From: Epiperipatus broadwayi
Taxonomy: Eukaryota > Onychophora > Udeonychophora > Euonychophora > Peripatidae
Length of the DNA: 64,000 nt
NCBI GenBank assembly: GCA_028023455.1
Contig: JAQFVV010006270.1
Span: 4,116,834-4,180,833, forward strand
Direction: 5' to 3'
Shown: in pieces, positions 59,620-64,000 of the stretch
How the letters are laid out: each line of letters starts with the position of its first letter
Position numbering within the stretch: the stretch's first letter is position 1
The notes under the pieces: model-generated
The model's database searches: none
What the model was told of the DNA's origin: nothing
What the model saw: only the letters and a program-made list of their open reading frames with translations
Position numbers and translations under genes: made by a program

Positions 59620-60460
59620 GCTTTACACACAGAAAATGAATGATATACAAAACAACTTGCAGAATCTCACTAAGCTTAACCTCACTATAGTTTGGGAATA
59701 TCTACAACAAGAAGTTAAATACCTGGATATTTGAATTAGTAGAATATATAAGCTGGATTACCGAATGATTGTAAAACCTGTAGGACTAAGAGGCTTAATT
59801 CACCCTGACTCACAAGTACCCCAAACTCACAAACTTGCAGTCCTCTCAGCATTTCTTTTTATAAACTACTCATTATGCAAATATAAAGCTGATATGAGAG
59901 ACAGTCTAATACATTATATAGATGATCTCACCAAAATAGAACATAAAAGGACAATTATCAATAAAAAAGTTAAACTATTTTTCTATAAAATAAATCGTCA
60001 TCAACAGAAAGCAAACAAACCACACATCTTTATTCCATATATCCACTCACTATCCAAACAAATAATTAATAATCTATCCAATGAATTTGAAATTGCCTTT
60101 CATTCACCTCCCTCCACTAACAGATTAATAAGTAATACTAAAGACAAAATAACACCCGAATTGACTCTTTATGTTGTATATAAAATTACCTGCCCCCACA
60201 ATAATTGCCATGCCTCATATTATGGTGAAACCAAGGCAAATATTGCAACCAGATTATCTCAGCACAAATATTTATATAATAGGACAAATACAAAACACAT
60301 GGTAATTCAATATTTGCAGCACATAAAAAAGCTACTGGCCACATTTTTCAACCATCAGCAGCAAGTATTGTTTGTACAGAGACAAATGATATAAAAAGAA
60401 AAGGTAAAGAAGCTTGCTACATAACAAGTGATCCTACAGCAATTAATTGAAGAGAAGCTT
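59620..60460 (+). pseudogene. Penelope-like element C-terminal region with GIY-YIG domain
   Basis: The main open frame (59765-60394) is 209 codons, but coding similarity starts earlier: upstream in the same frame TIVWEYLQQEVKYLDI precedes a TGA near 59732. Then come YRMIVKPVG and HPDSQVPQTHKLAVLSAF, the PLE 'Y-KP---DSH-P--HK' region after the RT. A GIY-YIG nuclease follows: LYVVYKITC (residues about 135-143), Cys at 148, YYGET (152-156), likely catalytic Arg163 and His167. The C-x5-C spacing inside the domain is typical of PLEs. A frameshift near 60375 shifts the end to TNDIKRKGKEACYI. The RT core is missing, so the copy is dead. Enzymatic role (target nicking) is known for the family. Confidence 0.8.
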
Positions 60461-61230
60461 GCTTTTTCATTTCAAGAAAATGGAATTTGTGAATAATGCA
60501 TGTAGGTTTAAATATGATTGCATAGCATGTGCATAATATATATTTTTTCATTAAACTTAATGCTGTGAACATGGAATTAGATAGTTCCTGAAAGTGCTCA
60601 GATGAATATTTTATTAAATTTTATTTTTAAGCTTCATTGTCTGTGTGTAAAGCACTTATAGAATTATATTTTAGCATTGAAGTAAAACTTTATTTATTTA
60701 TAAACTAAATTAAATAAATAAGCTTTACAAAATATCTGAAACTTTATATAAGAGGAAAAGGCTTTAAATTATCTTGCAGTCATGTGTGTTATTTCAGCCA
60801 ATAGTATTCAATGTAGTAATTTTGTTATTTTTTCATTTGGAAATTTTTTGTTTGAAAGCAACTTTAATCAGCTTGATAATCCTGCTTTTCAGATACTAGC
60901 TAAAATTATATGTAGCAATAATTAAAAAAATACATATAGCACTTTTCACTGCTTAAAAGTACAAACAAACAAATAAGTGAAATAAATTAATAACTTAAGC
61001 CTTTCAAAATGTAACAAAGATGGCTGCTGCTCTAGATGTATTCGAACATTTGCATAATTTACTTAATAATAATTGAAAGGTTGCTATTCTTTCACATACA
61101 CTACAGTTGTTTCTCAAACAGCCAATCAGATTTTTAAATAGCTGTCTAAAACTTTTTATTTAATTTTAAATAAAAAAAATGTGACAGTTTTACCCACTTA
61201 TAAAAAAAATAATATACTGGCAATAGCAAT
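60461..61230. other. AT-rich stretch, nothing recognised
   Basis: Probably PLE 3' flank and unique DNA. No gene. Confidence 0.4.
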
Positions 61231-61235
61231 TGATC

Positions 61236-61625
<390 letters not shown>

Positions 61626-61816
61626 TCAATTCAATTCAATATCCATTTATTATGTGCATTTCAACATTTACACTTTAACAGAAATACACAATAAAAAAAA
61701 ATAATAATAATAATAACAATGATAATAATTAAAATTTAAAAAAAAAAAAACAAAAAAACAATAATAATCAAATACAAGCTAAATACATAAAATTATATAT
61801 ACATATATGTTCATAA

Positions 61817-62794
61817 TTATACATTTAGTTGTTTTTTAACATTCATCACAAATTGATCGCAAAAAATATCAATATTATTAAAAGTTAGATTATATACCAT
61901 TTGCAATCTATTAATAACTGATTTACCAAAGAAAGTATTTTTACATATACTAATCTTGAAAGTTTGCATTTCTCTTAATAAACGACAAGGTACTTTCAAT
62001 TCTATTTTTGATATACAGTTACTGACATCAATTTTCCCATCAATCAACTTTTTCAGTAATATCATATCCTTCAACATTCTCCTTTTTTTCAATACTGTTT
62101 TGACAGTTTGACATTCACCCATTATTAATTTATTAAATCTTTTTTCAATATTATATATTTTAGACTGAATATTAATCAGATTGAAGTTCCATATACAAGA
62201 ATTATATTCTAAAACTGTAACAACAAGGGAAAAAAATAACCTATATTTTATGGAAATAGATAAATCTCTCCCATATCTCAAAATACAGCCCATCTTTCTG
62301 TATGCTTTATTAATAATACATTTAATATGTGCATTAAAAGTAAAATTGCTACAAAATATAATTCCTAAATCAGATATAGTCTCTTTATATTTAATAACAC
62401 CATTCTCAATTTTATATCGATAAACAGATTTTTCAGTTTTATTAGTATAGGAAACAATGCATGTTTTATTAATGTTAATCTCCATGTTGTTATACCTACA
62501 CCATATAATAAAACTATCTATATCCTTTTGAACCTCAATATGATCACTATAAGTAATAATTCTTTTAAATAACTTACAATCATCAGCATAAGTAAGTATC
62601 ATACTATTTTTTATGCTATGATCAAGATCACACATATAAACATTAAAAAGCAATGGTGCTAATATTCCTCCCTGAGGAACACCTATCATATTATCAAAAA
62701 AAAGAGAATTAGTTTTATCCATATGTACATAAGATTTACGACCCCTCAAATAATTGGAAAACCACTCAACTAAATGAGGACTAACACCCAACAT
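61817..62794 (-). pseudogene. LINE reverse transcriptase, C-terminal half
   Basis: An intact run of 325 codons. GVPQGGILAPLLFNVYMCDL (residues 38-57) is the PQG block and TYADDCKLF (68-76) the catalytic YADD box. DLGIIFCSNFTFNAHIK and TVLEYNSCIWNF follow in the thumb and connection region. It ends at a natural stop. The Met at 62794 is internal to the ancestral protein and not a true start; the preceding part lies in another frame just upstream. Little decay suggests recent activity. Confidence 0.8.
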
Positions 62795-63597
62795 TTTAAG
62801 TTTATACAGATCGGAAGAGCGTATGAAACTTTGTCAAATGCCTGAGTCATATCAAAATATACAACATCTAATTGCTTCTGATCAGATAAGGCATGAGCAA
62901 TATGATCAGATATCACCATTAAATTAGTTTCAGCATATCTACCAGGTAAAAAACCATGCTGATAACTAGGTAATACCTTAATCATATCTACAATAATATT
63001 ACTATAAATACACCTTTCATAAATTCTAGCAAAAGGTGACAGAATTGAAATAGGTCTATAATTACCAGAATCAGATCTATCCCCTTTTTTAAAAATTGGT
63101 ACAATCTTAGCTATCTTAAATATATCAGGAATAATAGTTTTCTCAATTGATAAATTAATGATATAATGCAATGGTGCTACCAAACATTCAGCACAACCCT
63201 TGATAATAAAATTAGGAATATTATCATATCCCATAGAAGATTTTGATTTAAGTTTAGAAATTGCAGTAAACACTTCAGGAATTGCAATTTTATTAACATC
63301 TATATTCCAAAAACTCTCTTTATTAAATTTAATATCAACCATATTATCATTACTTGAAGTATCTAAGTACATATTAGTAAAATGATTGACTAGATCATCC
63401 ATAGAAGGCCTAATTACATTATATCTACAACTTTTACTTCCAACAATATTAAGATCTTTTATATAATTCCAAAACATTTGTGGATTATTCCTAAAATTTT
63501 CTTCAACTCTATTTAAATTATTATTATAATCTCTTTTCATAAGAATTTTAGTATAAGCACTGCAAACCACTAAATTTCTTATACAATTCTTTATCAT
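62770..63597 (-). pseudogene. LINE reverse transcriptase, N-terminal half
   Basis: 275 codons. IVPIFKKGDRSDSGNYRPIS (165-184) is the RT entry block, QHGFLPGR (213-220) follows, and VYFDMTQAFDKV (246-257) carries the first catalytic Asp. After FDKVS the frame leaves the family pattern at a 15-base stretch (62808-62822) identical to a sequencing adapter and then runs into a stop. A second frameshift near 63575 separates it from the upstream linker (NDKELYKKF). Both RT halves would otherwise form one domain. Confidence 0.8.
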
Positions 63598-63670
63598 TAG
63601 TTAGTTTATATAACCTATGATATTTGTGCTTTCTATTTAAGCCCTTACACAATTCCCTAGAAAACCATTT

Positions 63671-63993
<323 letters not shown>

Positions 63994-64000
63994 TAAAAAA

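Larger units (their letters stand above)
61626..63670 (-). mobile_element. CR1/Jockey-like LINE, 5' truncated
   Basis: Minus-strand element running from a 5' truncation at 63670 to a 3' end with a short 'gaattgaattgaatt' tail at 61626-61640. The first readable residues (KWFSREL near 63.66 kb) lie in the linker between endonuclease and reverse transcriptase, so endonuclease and ORF1 are lost. It lies exactly between two (AAT)n arrays. Coding relics are listed separately. The clade is inferred from the RT and its C-terminal 'LEY-S-IW' region. Confidence 0.8.

Noticed and set aside
62181-62423. Plus-strand frame inside the LINE
   Set aside because: Antisense shadow of the reverse transcriptase coding strand.

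Overview
This is a 64 kb stretch of AT-rich nuclear DNA from a eukaryote, most likely an invertebrate animal. The evidence is the mix of CR1/Jockey-like and RTE-like LINEs, Penelope-like elements, tRNA-derived SINEs, foldback repeats and long (AAT)n arrays. The species cannot be told from the sequence. I find no convincing intact host gene. Almost every open frame is a decayed retroelement, a microsatellite translation or a chance frame.

Most recognisable content is repeats. (1) LINEs: a CR1/Jockey-like element (61.6-63.7 kb, minus) between two long (AAT)n arrays; RTE-like relics at 1.6, 18.2-18.9, 37.9, 41.2-42.8, 52 and 56.7-58.6 kb, all minus; a third family with a C-terminal zinc knuckle ('K') at 20.2, 44.9-46.1 and 48.7-49.6 kb; and heavily decayed reverse transcriptases at 2.5-5.9 kb. 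(2) Penelope-like elements (PLEs): a GIY-YIG-bearing C-terminus at 59.6-60.5 kb, and three short C-terminal relics (35.5, 37.2, 41.4 kb), each followed by a tRNA-like module. (3) tRNA-derived SINEs ('F') at 7.9, 8.8, 9.0, 16.8 and 52.8 kb. (4) Foldback families named here A, B, C, D and E, often as head-to-head inverted dimers and sometimes as direct tandem dimers. The letters are labels for this report only.

The main discovery candidate is that families A, C and D carry hammerhead self-cleaving ribozyme motifs (CUGANGA, stem II, GAAA, stem III, NUH, with a closing stem I). The best examples are 15134-15177 (minus), 47314-47357 (plus), 26965-27008 (plus) and the pair 6187-6230 and 6659-6702 (plus). 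Copies show compensatory stem changes (ACCAA/UUGGU against AUCAA/UUGAU; ACCUCA/UGAGGU against ACCUCU/AGAGGU). Family D units are also arranged in tandem (period 472 at 6.0-6.8 kb; 446 at 25.8-26.4 kb) and family A units likewise (period 455 at 0-0.8 kb), one motif per unit except where it is deleted. That layout is known from PLE terminal repeats and animal retrozymes. Family D joins the ribozyme to a tRNA-like module.

Other notable items: a 634-bp palindrome with 303-bp arms (47670-48303); a perfect 39-bp inverted repeat (32120-32224); a 15-base match to an Illumina adapter exactly where the CR1/Jockey-like reverse transcriptase is broken (62808-62822), which suggests an assembly error; and target-site duplications around a PLE-derived element (37.0-37.8 kb) and a family D insertion (57.36-58.03 kb). 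Large intervals (for example 22.6-25.8, 32.2-34.5, 38.7-41.1 and 54.2-56.7 kb) hold nothing I can identify.
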